Source: Ramlibacter sp.
GTDB taxonomy: Bacteria > Pseudomonadota > Gammaproteobacteria > Burkholderiales > Burkholderiaceae_C
DNA length: 64,000 nucleotides
Assembly (NCBI GenBank): GCA_019635435.1
Contig: JAHBZM010000001.1
Span: 186,001 to 250,000, forward strand
Direction: 5' to 3'
The notes beneath the pieces were generated by a model, which did no database searches, was not told the DNA's origin, and was given only the letters and a program-made list of their open reading frames with translations. Of this stretch, positions 9,794 through 17,917 are shown piece by piece (the first letter of the stretch is position 1; each line of letters opens with the position of its first letter). Both the position numbers and the translations under genes were made by a program.

Positions 9794-10234
9794 ATGTCAT
9801 CCATCACCCTGCGTTTCCTGGCCGAGCCCAGCACCGTCAACTTTGGCGGCAAGGTCCATGGCGGCACCGTCATGAAGTGGATTGACGAGGCCGGCTACGC
9901 CTGCGCCACCAGCTGGGCCAAGCGCTATTGCGTGACGGTCTACGTGGGCGGCATCCGCTTCCTGCGCCCCATCATGATCGGCGACCTGGTGGAAGTGGAG
10001 GCCCGGCTGGCCTACACCGGCACCACCAGCATGAACATTGCGGTGGAGGTGCGCAGCGGCGACATGAAGGGCGGCCATTTCGAGAAGACGACGGAATGCC
10101 TGATCGTCTTCGTCTCGGTGGACACCCACGGCCAGCCCATGCCCGTGGACAGCTGGTCGCCCGAGACACCCGGCGAGGTGGCGCTGGCCAACCGCGCCCG
10201 GGCCCAGCTGGACGCCTCGCGCGCCTCGCAGTGA
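9794..10234 (+). CDS. Acyl-CoA thioesterase, hotdog fold (YciA/YkhA type)
   Basis: 146 residues. The hotdog signature NFGGKVHGGTVMKWIDEAG at residues 17-35 contains the Asp/Glu expected at the active site, and GDLVEVEARLAYTGTTSMNI fits the central strands. Members hydrolyse acyl-CoAs to free acid and CoA in the cytoplasm; the chain-length preference is not readable. The stop codon overlaps the GTG start of the following exporter gene (GTGA), so the two are probably co-translated. Confidence 0.9.
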   Translation: MSSITLRFLAEPSTVNFGGKVHGGTVMKWIDEAGYACATSWAKRYCVTVYVGGIRFLRPIMIGDLVEVEARLAYTGTTSMNIAVEVRSGDMKGGHFEKTTECLIVFVSVDTHGQPMPVDSWSPETPGEVALANRARAQLDASRASQ

Positions 10235-11163
10235 CGCAGGGCGCGTCGCAGCTGGGCGGCCGCGACTACGCCGCCGCGCTGGCCGTGGTGGTGATCTGGG
10301 GCCTGAACTTCGTGGCGATGAAGTTCGCGTTGCGCGACTTCACGCCCTTTCAGCTGGGCACGGCGCGCTACATCTTTGCCGTGCTGCCGCTGGTGCTGCT
10401 GGTCAGGGCGCCACGCCTGCACTGGAAGTGGCTGCTGCTGTATGGCCTGTGCCAGGGCGTGGGGCAGTTCGGCTTTCTGTTCAGCGCGCTCAAGGTCGGC
10501 ATGACGGCCGCGCTGGCCTCGGTGCTGATGCAGACCCAGGTGTTCTTCACGGCCGTGTTCGGCTTTGTGCTGCTCCATGAGCGTGCCAACCGCACGCTGC
10601 AGGCGGGCCTGCTGCTGGCCGCGCTGGGGCTGGCCTGCTTTGCCATGAACTACCTCGCGCCCGGCAGCGGCACGGCCACCACGTTCTGGGGCCTCGTGCT
10701 CAACCTGTGCGCGGCCGCCATGTGGGCCGCCTCCAACATCGTGGCGCGCAAGGCGCAGCAGGCCAGCAGCGGCTTTGACGCGCTGGGCTTCGTGGTCTGG
10801 AGCAGCCTGGTGCCCATCGTGCCGTTCACGCTGTTCACACTGGCTTTTGACGCGCCGGCCACGCGCTGGCAGTGGCTGGCCGCACCGCTGAGCAGCTGGC
10901 TGGCCGTGGCCTACCTGGGCTGGGTCGCCACCATCTGGGCCTACGCCATGTGGACCGGCCTGCTCAAGCGCCACCCGGCCAACCGCGTGGCACCGTTCAG
11001 CCTGGGCGTGCCCGTGGTGGGGCTGGCGGCCGGCATGGGCGTGCTGGGCGAAACCATCACGTCCTGGCAGTGGGCCGGCATTGCGCTGGTGGTGGCCGCG
11101 CTGGCCTGCGTGATGCTGGGGCCGCGGCTGCTGGCGCGCCTCAACCCAAAAAGCCCAGGTTAG
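10231..11163 (+). CDS. EamA/DMT-family exporter
   Basis: 310 residues with about ten transmembrane helices and two EamA repeats. VVIWGLNFVAMKFALRDFTPF near residue 20 is the classic first-helix pattern, and the second repeat begins near residue 150 (LNLCAAAMWAASNIVARKA). It resembles the O-acetylserine/cysteine exporter group, but substrate prediction within this family is unreliable. The GTG start at 10231 is chosen because it overlaps the thioesterase stop; an open frame further upstream lies inside that gene. The 3' end overlaps the convergent DUF1501 gene by 23 bp. Confidence 0.88.
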   Translation: MTQGASQLGGRDYAAALAVVVIWGLNFVAMKFALRDFTPFQLGTARYIFAVLPLVLLVRAPRLHWKWLLLYGLCQGVGQFGFLFSALKVGMTAALASVLMQTQVFFTAVFGFVLLHERANRTLQAGLLLAALGLACFAMNYLAPGSGTATTFWGLVLNLCAAAMWAASNIVARKAQQASSGFDALGFVVWSSLVPIVPFTLFTLAFDAPATRWQWLAAPLSSWLAVAYLGWVATIWAYAMWTGLLKRHPANRVAPFSLGVPVVGLAAGMGVLGETITSWQWAGIALVVAALACVMLGPRLLARLNPKSPG

Positions 11164-12577
11164 TGGGGTAATCAGGCCGCCCCGCGGCCGCGCCAAAGTT
11201 GCGCAGGTTGGGCAGCACGCCGGCCAGCTCGGCATCGGCCACGCCGAACCAGCGCGCCAGCGTGGCCGCGTACTGGTCCACCGAGGTGCTGGGCAGAAGG
11301 CGGCCCTGGCCCACATGCCACTGGTCCTCGGCCGCGGCCGTGCTGGTCACGCTCACCGGCGGTGCCATGCCGTAGAAGGCGCCGCCGCGCACCGCGCCGC
11401 CCACCACCAGGTGGTGGCTGCCCCAGCCATGGTCGGAACCGTCGCCATTGGAGCTCAGCGTGCGGCCAAAGTCCGAGGCCGTGAAGGCCGTGACCTGGTT
11501 GGCCACACCCAGCTCCACCGTGGCGTTGTAGAACGCGGTCATGGCGCTGCTGAGCCGGTCCATCAGCACCGGTTGCTGGGCCAGCAGGTTGTCATGCAGG
11601 TCAAAGCCGCCGAGCGAGACAAAAAATACCTGCCGCCTGGCGCCCAGCGCGCTGCGCCCGCCGATCAGCCGGGCCACGGTCTGCAACTGGCTGGCCAGCG
11701 AATTGCCCGCCGGAAACGGCGTGGCCAGCGTGGCGGCGCCCAGCGCGCCGGTGATCTGGCTCTCGGCCCCGATGGTGCGCGCGGTGACGCGGTTGTATTC
11801 GTTCTCCAGCACCTGGGTGCGGGGCTGCTGGATGAGCTGGCCCAGCGCCGCCCGCACGGCTGCAGAGCCATAGACATTGCTCTTGACGCCGTTGATGCCC
11901 ACCGCGCCGCCGCTGCTCACCTGGTATTGCAGCGCCGTGTCCCCGGACAGGAACACCGCATTGCCGCTGACCGAGATGCAGGTGAACAGCGCATTGCCGT
12001 TGCCCGACAGCGCGAGGTCGCCTAGGTGCCCGCCCCAGCCGACCGTGGCCCCTTCGGGCGAGGATGACTGCCACACCGACTGCTGGTCGTTGTGCGAGAA
12101 CAGCTTGGGCGGCAGCGGAAAGCTGCGCCGGTCACCGCTTTGGTACTGGGCCCGCGTGAGCGGCACCACCAGCGGCCCCACGTTGAGCTGCACCGCCGCC
12201 TGGCCGCTGTTGAACAGCCCCGCCAGGCCGCCCATGGACGGGTGCAGCGCATATTGGCGCGCCCCCGGCAGCGGCGTGCCCGGCGCGAGCAGGGTTGCGG
12301 CCAGGTCGGCGCGCGGCAGCGCAATGCCGCCGCGGATGGCGCTGTAGCGGGCGTGGCTGGCCTCGTCATAGGTCACCACGGTGTTGGCATAGTCGTTGCC
12401 GCCGAACAGGAAGACGCAGACCAGGGCCTTGTAGTCGGTCGCGTCAAAGGCCGCGGCCTCGCCCATGGCGGCCAGGTTCAGCGCCAGCGGCAGCGCACCG
12501 CCGGCCAGCGCGAGCTGGCCCGAGCGCCGCAGAAAGGCCCGGCGCGAGTGAAAGGCCTGGGGATGGATCAGGTGCAT
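11141..12577 (-). CDS. DUF1501 domain protein, Tat-exported
   Basis: 478 residues. The N-terminus carries a twin-arginine signal (SRRAFLRR then a hydrophobic run ending LNLAAMGEAAAF). The DUF1501 body begins ALVCVFLFGGNDYANTVV and has the late motifs DFGRTLSSNGDGSDHGWGSH typical of this sulfatase/phosphatase-like family. Function is not established; members are periplasmic or surface-associated and nearly always paired with a DUF1800 gene, as here (10 bp downstream of it, same strand). Confidence 0.9.
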   Translation of the reverse strand: MHLIHPQAFHSRRAFLRRSGQLALAGGALPLALNLAAMGEAAAFDATDYKALVCVFLFGGNDYANTVVTYDEASHARYSAIRGGIALPRADLAATLLAPGTPLPGARQYALHPSMGGLAGLFNSGQAAVQLNVGPLVVPLTRAQYQSGDRRSFPLPPKLFSHNDQQSVWQSSSPEGATVGWGGHLGDLALSGNGNALFTCISVSGNAVFLSGDTALQYQVSSGGAVGINGVKSNVYGSAAVRAALGQLIQQPRTQVLENEYNRVTARTIGAESQITGALGAATLATPFPAGNSLASQLQTVARLIGGRSALGARRQVFFVSLGGFDLHDNLLAQQPVLMDRLSSAMTAFYNATVELGVANQVTAFTASDFGRTLSSNGDGSDHGWGSHHLVVGGAVRGGAFYGMAPPVSVTSTAAAEDQWHVGQGRLLPSTSVDQYAATLARWFGVADAELAGVLPNLRNFGAAAGRPDYPTNLGFLG

Positions 12578-12587
12578 GGCGGGCCTC

Positions 12588-14417
12588 TTATTTCTGGATC
12601 AGGTATTCGGCGCTGGCCATCACCAGCAGCACCGCCGCGCCGATGCGGTTGCGTTTGTTGGCCTCGCTGCTGCTGGCCGTGAGGGCCGTGGCATTGAGGG
12701 CGGTCACGATCAGCGCCTGCGTGGCGGCCGACAGCTGGCCTGCGCACAGCAGCAGGTTGAGCCGGCTCACCAGCGCCGCGGCATCGGTGGCCAGCGCCAG
12801 CTCGGCGCTGTAGGCCACGGTCAGGTCGGTGCTCGGGCCGTTGCGCAGCAGCCCCTGCAGGTAGTTGAGGTAGCCGCCCACGCTGCTTTCATTGACGATC
12901 TGGAACTCGGGCGCCACTTGCTCGCTGCCGGCCAGCGCCGTGCCCGGCGGCACGTAGCCGGGCCGGAAGAAGTTGAAGACCGAGGCCGCGCGCAACGGGC
13001 TTTGCCCCAGCTGGGTAGCGGGGTTGCTGAGGTCACCGATCTTCCAGGTGCCGCTGGCCGAAGCCAGGCCAAACGTGCGGCCCCATTGCACGTAGCGCAG
13101 CATGGGCTCGCGCAGCTTGCCATGCGTGGCCGCCGTGAGCCCCTGCGGCCCGCGCGCCTCGTCGTCCAGCAAAATGGCCGCCCACACCGCGGCAAGGTCA
13201 CCGCGTACCCCCGTGCCGTTGTTGTTGAAGGCCGCGGCCACGCGGCCCACATAGGCCGGCGAGGGGTTGCTGGTGACCAGCCGCTGGATCATCTGCCGGC
13301 CAAAGAACGGGCCCACGTTGGGGTGGTTGAACAGCGTGTCCAGCGCCGTTTTCAGCGCGGCCTTGCCGTCGGTGCCCGCGGGCACGGTGGTGCCCAGGAA
13401 GGTGGCGGCCAGCGTGGAGTGGCGGCTCGCGGTGAGCACCATGGGCAGCCGCGCGAAGGCCTGGCTGGTGATGGTGCGGCCATTGGCGCTGACCGGCACG
13501 TTCTGGCTGGTGTCCACGTCGTAACCGGTGAACACGCGGGCCAGGTTGGTGACGTCGGCCTGCACATAGGTTTCAAGCTTGTTGCCTTGGGCGTCGCGCT
13601 TCTCGGTGCCGTCGGGGTTCAGCTGGTACAGGCCGATGCTCATGAGCTGCATCACCTCGCGCGCATAGTTCTCGTCGGGCTGGCGCCCGGTGGCGGTGTT
13701 TTCCTTCTGGTTGCCACGGGTGTTGAGGTAGTAGCCCATGGCCACGTTGAGCGTGACGGCCTCCAGCAGGCTGCGGAAGTTGCCAAACGCATGGGCCGCC
13801 AGCAAATCCCACCAGGCGGCCAGCGCGTGGCTGCGCCAGCGAAAGTCCAGCCCCGTGTGCGACACCACGAAGAACTCCGACAGCGCCAGCGCCATCCGCT
13901 TGCGCACCGGCTCGGAGGTGGTCATGAGCTGGTTCCAGATCATGTAGTCGCCTGGGTAGCTCTGGTCGTAGTAGTTCTGCGAGGTGCTGGCGTCGCCATA
14001 GCCCTGGCTCTCGAGCCAGTCCCAGCCGGTCTGCGACGGCGCAGCGGCCATCTGCTCGCCCAGCCAGCTGGCGTAGCTGCGGCCCGTCAGGCCCGCCAGT
14101 TCGGCGTCGGACGCCGACAGTTGCGCCTGCAGCAGAAAGCGCGCGGCCTGCTCGCGGCTGGTGGCGGTTTTGTAGGCGTAGGCCGAGTCGTCAATCGCCA
14201 CGGGAATACCGGGCACGCCGGGCGATGCGGCCGGCGTGCCCGTGCCGCCGCCCCCACCGCCACCACAGGCGGCCAGCGTGGCCGCGGACAGCAGGGCCAG
14301 CGAGGCGCCAGCGGGGGCCGATGAAGGCGGCGGCGGTGCCGCGGGATGCGATGGGGAATCAAACCGGGTGGCCTCGGCCACCATGGGCATCGTGGATGCC
14401 TGCTCCTCAAGACTCAT
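12588..14417 (-). CDS. DUF1800 domain protein, probable lipoprotein
   Basis: 609 residues. An N-terminal hydrophobic stretch ends in LAAC followed by a run of six or more glycines, which looks like a lipobox with a flexible tether. The DUF1800 body shows ARFLLQAQLSASDAELA, SEFFVVSHTGLDFRW, NENYAREVMQL-type and FNFFRPGYVPPG patterns. Its function is unknown; it forms a conserved pair with the DUF1501 gene 10 bp downstream. The start at 14417 leaves an unusually long (~50-residue) segment before the lipobox, so an internal start is possible. Confidence 0.88.
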   Translation of the reverse strand: MSLEEQASTMPMVAEATRFDSPSHPAAPPPPSSAPAGASLALLSAATLAACGGGGGGGTGTPAASPGVPGIPVAIDDSAYAYKTATSREQAARFLLQAQLSASDAELAGLTGRSYASWLGEQMAAAPSQTGWDWLESQGYGDASTSQNYYDQSYPGDYMIWNQLMTTSEPVRKRMALALSEFFVVSHTGLDFRWRSHALAAWWDLLAAHAFGNFRSLLEAVTLNVAMGYYLNTRGNQKENTATGRQPDENYAREVMQLMSIGLYQLNPDGTEKRDAQGNKLETYVQADVTNLARVFTGYDVDTSQNVPVSANGRTITSQAFARLPMVLTASRHSTLAATFLGTTVPAGTDGKAALKTALDTLFNHPNVGPFFGRQMIQRLVTSNPSPAYVGRVAAAFNNNGTGVRGDLAAVWAAILLDDEARGPQGLTAATHGKLREPMLRYVQWGRTFGLASASGTWKIGDLSNPATQLGQSPLRAASVFNFFRPGYVPPGTALAGSEQVAPEFQIVNESSVGGYLNYLQGLLRNGPSTDLTVAYSAELALATDAAALVSRLNLLLCAGQLSAATQALIVTALNATALTASSSEANKRNRIGAAVLLVMASAEYLIQK

Positions 14418-14516
14418 GCGACGCCCCAGCGCTGTTGTAGTGCCCCGAGCCTAGGGCCGCGCCTCAATTCACTCCGTGTCTTTTGCGCTGTGCCGTGTGA
14501 GAGCGGTTACCAACTG

Positions 14517-15341
14517 TCAGGGCCGGGCGGCGGCCAGCACGTCGCGTGTGCGCAGGGCCTCGCGGCGCGCGGCTTCGGCAAAGTCATCGCCCTGCGACGC
14601 GTAGATGATGGACCGTGACGAGTTCACCACAATCGGTGCATCGGGCCGCCAGCCCGCGCGCACCGTGGCGACCGCGTCCCCACCCTGCGCGCCCACGCCG
14701 GGGATCAGCAGCGGCAACGTGGGCGCGACCACGCGCACGCGTTCGATTTCGGCCGGGTAGGTGGCGCCCACCACCAGGCCCAGCTGGCCATTGAGGTTCC
14801 ACGGGCCCTGCGCGAGCCGCGCTACATGTTCATACAACAGCGGCGCCCCGTCGATGGAAGAAAGCCGCTGGTTCTGCAGGTCGTCGCCACCGGGGTTGGA
14901 GGTGCGGCACAACAGGAACGCGCCCTTGCCCTCGAACTTGAGGTAGGGCTGCACCGAGTCAAAGCCCATGAAGGGCGAGAGCGTGACGGCGTCGGCGCCA
15001 TAGCGCTCAAAGGCCTCCATGGCGTACTGCTCGGCCGTGGAGCCGATGTCGCCGCGCTTGGCATCCAGAATGATGGGCACCTGCGGCGCCACGCGGCGCA
15101 TGTGCTCCATGAGCCGCTCGAGCTGGCCCTCGGCGCGGTGCGCGGCAAAGTAGGCAATCTGGGGCTTGAAGGCGATGACCAGGTCGGCCGTGGCGTCGAC
15201 GATGCGCGCGCAAAAGTCGTAGATCTTGTTGGCGTCGCCCTTGAGTTTTCCCGGGAAGCGCGTGGGTTCGGGGTCCAGCCCCACGCAGAGCATGGAGCCA
15301 TTCTGGTTTTCGGCCCCACGCAGCATGTCAATGAAGGTCAT
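14517..15341 (-). CDS. pyrF: Orotidine 5'-phosphate decarboxylase
   Basis: 274 residues starting MTFIDMLRGAENQNG. The catalytic motif LDAKRGDIGSTAEQYA near residue 95 holds the Lys/Asp set, and length plus sequence fit the type 2 (mycobacterial-like) PyrF. It converts OMP to UMP in the last step of pyrimidine synthesis, in the cytoplasm. GLVVGATYPAE and PGVGAQGGD mark the phosphate-binding end of the barrel. Monocistronic on the minus strand, divergent from the next EamA gene with only 37 bp between starts. Confidence 0.96.
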   Translation of the reverse strand: MTFIDMLRGAENQNGSMLCVGLDPEPTRFPGKLKGDANKIYDFCARIVDATADLVIAFKPQIAYFAAHRAEGQLERLMEHMRRVAPQVPIILDAKRGDIGSTAEQYAMEAFERYGADAVTLSPFMGFDSVQPYLKFEGKGAFLLCRTSNPGGDDLQNQRLSSIDGAPLLYEHVARLAQGPWNLNGQLGLVVGATYPAEIERVRVVAPTLPLLIPGVGAQGGDAVATVRAGWRPDAPIVVNSSRSIIYASQGDDFAEAARREALRTRDVLAAARP

Positions 15342-15378
15342 GGGCAGGATTTTACGGTTGGCGCCACAATCGCTGCCC

Positions 15379-16278
15379 ATGCCCGCACTCTCCCGACAGC
15401 AACTCATCGTCCTGGTCCTGCTCACCCTCGTCTGGGGCCTGAACTGGCCCGTGATGAAGCTGGGCGTGACGGGCTACCCGCCGCTGACCTTCCGCGCGCT
15501 GTCGATCTGGCTGGGCCTGCCCGTGCTCGCGCTGGGGCTGGTGGTGCTCAAGGTGCCGTTTCGCGTGCCGCGCCAGCACTGGCGCGAACTGCTGTGGCTG
15601 GCCGCCACCAACATGTTTGTCTGGCACGCCTGCATCATCCTGGCCGTCAAGGCGCTGTCTAGCGGGCGCGCGGCCATCCTGGGCTACACCATGCCCATCT
15701 TCTCGGCGGTGCTGGGCGCGGTGCTGTTCTCGGCCGTGCTGACCCGGCGCGGCTGGCTGGGCGTGAGCGCCGCCGCGCTGGGCGTGGTGCTGCTGCTGTG
15801 GCACGAGTTCACCGGGCTGGCCGGGCGGCCCGCCGGCGTGGCCTTTGCCCTGGTGGCCGCCGCCACCTGGGCCTATGGCACGCAACTGCTGCGCCGCACC
15901 AGCATCCCGGTGGCCACGCTCACGCTGTCGTTCTGGATGACGGCGCTCACCGCCGTGGTCATGACCGTGCTGGCCACGCTGTTCGAACGCGCGCAGTGGG
16001 CGCCGCCCAGTGCCACCGCCTGGGGCTCGATTGGCTACAACGCGGTGCTGATCTTCGGTTTTGCGCACGCCGCATGGTTCTACCTGGCGCGCGGCCTGCC
16101 GCCGGTGGCCTCCACGCTGAGCGTGATGTTCATCCCGGTGCTGGGCGTGTTCAGCGGCGCGATCTGGCTGCACGAGGTGCTGCACTGGCAGGACTGGGCC
16201 GCCGTGGCGCTGATGGTGGTGGCCATTGCCTCGGTGCTGTGGCCCAGCCGGCCCGTGGCCGCAGTGGCTCAGCCGTGA
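15379..16278 (+). CDS. EamA/DMT-family transporter
   Basis: 299 residues, about ten transmembrane helices in two EamA repeats. LLTLVWGLNWPVMKLGVTGYPPLTFRA opens the first repeat (the whole motif spans residues 14-40). AAATWAYGTQLLRRTSIPV begins the second. An inner-membrane exporter of unknown substrate. The ATG at 15379 is chosen because an upstream extension would run through the divergent pyrF start. It overlaps the convergent ABM gene by 10 bp. Confidence 0.87.
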   Translation: MPALSRQQLIVLVLLTLVWGLNWPVMKLGVTGYPPLTFRALSIWLGLPVLALGLVVLKVPFRVPRQHWRELLWLAATNMFVWHACIILAVKALSSGRAAILGYTMPIFSAVLGAVLFSAVLTRRGWLGVSAAALGVVLLLWHEFTGLAGRPAGVAFALVAAATWAYGTQLLRRTSIPVATLTLSFWMTALTAVVMTVLATLFERAQWAPPSATAWGSIGYNAVLIFGFAHAAWFYLARGLPPVASTLSVMFIPVLGVFSGAIWLHEVLHWQDWAAVALMVVAIASVLWPSRPVAAVAQP

Positions 16279-16613
16279 ACCTGCCTTGAGTCGCCGGGCG
16301 CCTGCGCCCGGTCGTTCATGCCGTAGTCGCGCACCACCTGCGCTACCCGCAACCGGTAGTCGGCAAACACCTGGTCGCGCCCCAGTTGCTGGGTGCGCCG
16401 GTGCGCCTCGAGGTTGCGCCACTGCTGCACCGCCGCCTCGTCGCGCCAGTAAGACAGCGACAGCAGCTTGCCCGGCTCGCTCAGGCTCTGGAACCGCTCG
16501 ATGGAGATGAAGCCATCGATCTGCGCGAGCGCGGGCCGCAAGGCCGCGGCTGCATCCAGGTACTGGCCCGTCTTGCCCTCCTGGGGCACCACTTCAAAAA
16601 TCACGGCCAGCAT
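16269..16613 (-). CDS. Antibiotic biosynthesis monooxygenase (ABM) domain protein
   Basis: 114 residues of the ferredoxin-like ABM fold: MLAVIFEVVPQEGKTGQYLDAA at the start (positions 16613 downward), then GFISIERFQSLSEPGKLLSLSYWRDEAAVQQW. Similar small proteins are heme- or quinone-handling monooxygenases, or have no shown activity. It starts 4 bp after the stop of the NIPSNAP gene, so the two form an operon that faces the ArsR-type regulator at 17085. Confidence 0.85.
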   Translation of the reverse strand: MLAVIFEVVPQEGKTGQYLDAAAALRPALAQIDGFISIERFQSLSEPGKLLSLSYWRDEAAVQQWRNLEAHRRTQQLGRDQVFADYRLRVAQVVRDYGMNDRAQAPGDSRQVHG

Positions 16614-16617
16614 CGCA

Positions 16618-16965
16618 TCACTCCCCGGCCGCGCCCGCGTGGGGCAGGCCATTGAAGGTGCCGGGCACCAGCTCGGTGAAGGTGCGCTCCTCGCGCAGGA
16701 TGAAGCGCAGGCGCTGGGCCATGGCGAAGTTCTCGCGGCCCTGGGCATCGGTGCGCAGGCGGGCGCGGTAGGCCTCGTAGGCGGCCAGGCTGTCGAACGA
16801 GATCAGGCCCCAGGCCACGTCGTTGGTGCCCTCATGCGGCAGAAAGTAGCCCACCAGATGGCCGCCGCAGCGCGGGATGATGCGGCCCCAGTTCTCGGCA
16901 TAGGTCTTGAAGGCGTCGCGCTGGAACGGATCGATCTGGTAGCGGATGAAACAGGTCACGGTCAT
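16618..16965 (-). CDS. NIPSNAP-family protein
   Basis: 115 residues starting MTVTCFIRYQIDPFQRDAF. The alpha-beta dimeric barrel pattern (GGHLVGYFLPHEGTNDVAWGL, then SFDSLAAYEAYRARL) fits NIPSNAP. Function of bacterial members is unclear; ligand or small-molecule oxidation roles are suggested. First gene of a two-gene unit with the ABM gene. The ATG at 16965 has GGAGAT about 8 bp upstream on the minus strand and is preferred over a longer frame. Confidence 0.85.
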   Translation of the reverse strand: MTVTCFIRYQIDPFQRDAFKTYAENWGRIIPRCGGHLVGYFLPHEGTNDVAWGLISFDSLAAYEAYRARLRTDAQGRENFAMAQRLRFILREERTFTELVPGTFNGLPHAGAAGE

Positions 16966-17016
16966 GGGCATCTCCTTGGGTTCAGTCCCTGCATGATGCG
17001 GCCGGCCGATGCCCCG

Positions 17017-17040
17017 ATGCTTCGCTGCGCAACGAAGCAT
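17017..17040. promoter_or_regulatory. Candidate ArsR-type operator palindrome
   Basis: ATGCTTCG and CGAAGCAT flank a TGCGCA centre, giving a 24-bp palindrome with one mismatched pair. It sits between the divergent starts of the NIPSNAP gene (16965) and the regulator (17085), where a shared operator would lie. Confidence 0.5.
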
Positions 17041-17084
17041 GGCGCCCGGCCAGGCTGCTAAGGTCCGGTGCAGGAGATGCCCCC

Positions 17085-17828
17085 ATGAACACCAACCAGA
17101 TCGCCCATGTGGCCTCGCTTGTGGGCGAGCCCGCGCGCACCGCCATGCTGCTGGCGCTGATGGACGGCCGTGCGCTCACCGCGAACGAGCTGGCCACCGC
17201 GGCCCATGTGTCTGCCCCCACGGCCAGCCGCCACCTGGGCCTGCTGGTGGAAGCCGGGCTGCTGGCCGTGGCCCAGCAGGGCCGCCACCGCTACCACCGG
17301 CTGGCTTCCGGCGAGGTGGCCAAGGTGCTGGAGGGCATCATGCAGCTGGCCGCGCTCAAACCTGCCGCGCGGCCCCCGCGCGTGGTGACCGGCCCACGCG
17401 ACGCCGCGCTGCGCTTTGCGCGCACCTGCTACGACCACCTGGCCGGGCGGCTGGGCGTGGCCATGGCCGAACACCTGCTGGGCGAAGGCGCCATTGCCTT
17501 TGACGGCGAGGCTGGCCGGGTCACGCCTCAGGCGACCGCAGTTCTGGCCCGGCTGGGCGTGGACGCCGCGCAGGCGCAGGCCACCCACAGCAACACCACC
17601 CGCCGCCTGCAGTGCCGCCCCTGCCTGGACTGGAGCGAGCGCCGCTTTCACCTGGCCGGCCGGCTCGGCGCCCTGGTCTGCACCCACTGCCTCGAACAAG
17701 GCTGGCTGCTGCGCCGCCCCGGCGCGCGGGCGCTGGACCTGAGCCCGCAAGGGGCGGCTGCGCTGAGAAACTGGATGGGGATGCAGCGCTGGGGCGCATT
17801 GACACAGGCAGACAGAAACGGGAAATGA
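17085..17828 (+). CDS. ArsR-family helix-turn-helix regulator
   Basis: 247 residues, longer than a minimal ArsR (~100). The winged HTH is at residues 8-80 (ARTAMLLALMDGRALTANEL, AAHVSAPTASRHLGLLVEAGL, QQGRHRYHRLA). The C-terminal half carries two CxxC pairs, CRPC near residue 195 and CTHC near residue 217, which may bind metal or have a structural role. Similar long ArsR proteins control adjacent ABM/NIPSNAP-type genes. The palindrome at 17017-17040 is a likely binding site. Ligand unknown. Confidence 0.88.
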   Translation: MNTNQIAHVASLVGEPARTAMLLALMDGRALTANELATAAHVSAPTASRHLGLLVEAGLLAVAQQGRHRYHRLASGEVAKVLEGIMQLAALKPAARPPRVVTGPRDAALRFARTCYDHLAGRLGVAMAEHLLGEGAIAFDGEAGRVTPQATAVLARLGVDAAQAQATHSNTTRRLQCRPCLDWSERRFHLAGRLGALVCTHCLEQGWLLRRPGARALDLSPQGAAALRNWMGMQRWGALTQADRNGK

Positions 17829-17917
17829 CGCATCATCGGCGACGGCACGTTCTGAAGCATTGAAAGCTCAAATTTTGGCGTTTCGATGCTACCAATTTTC
17901 CTTCATGATAGCATTCA

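Noticed and set aside
12576..14324. 582-codon plus-strand frame opposite the DUF1800 gene
   Set aside because: Shadow of codon bias; His/Gly/Arg/Ala-rich without domains.
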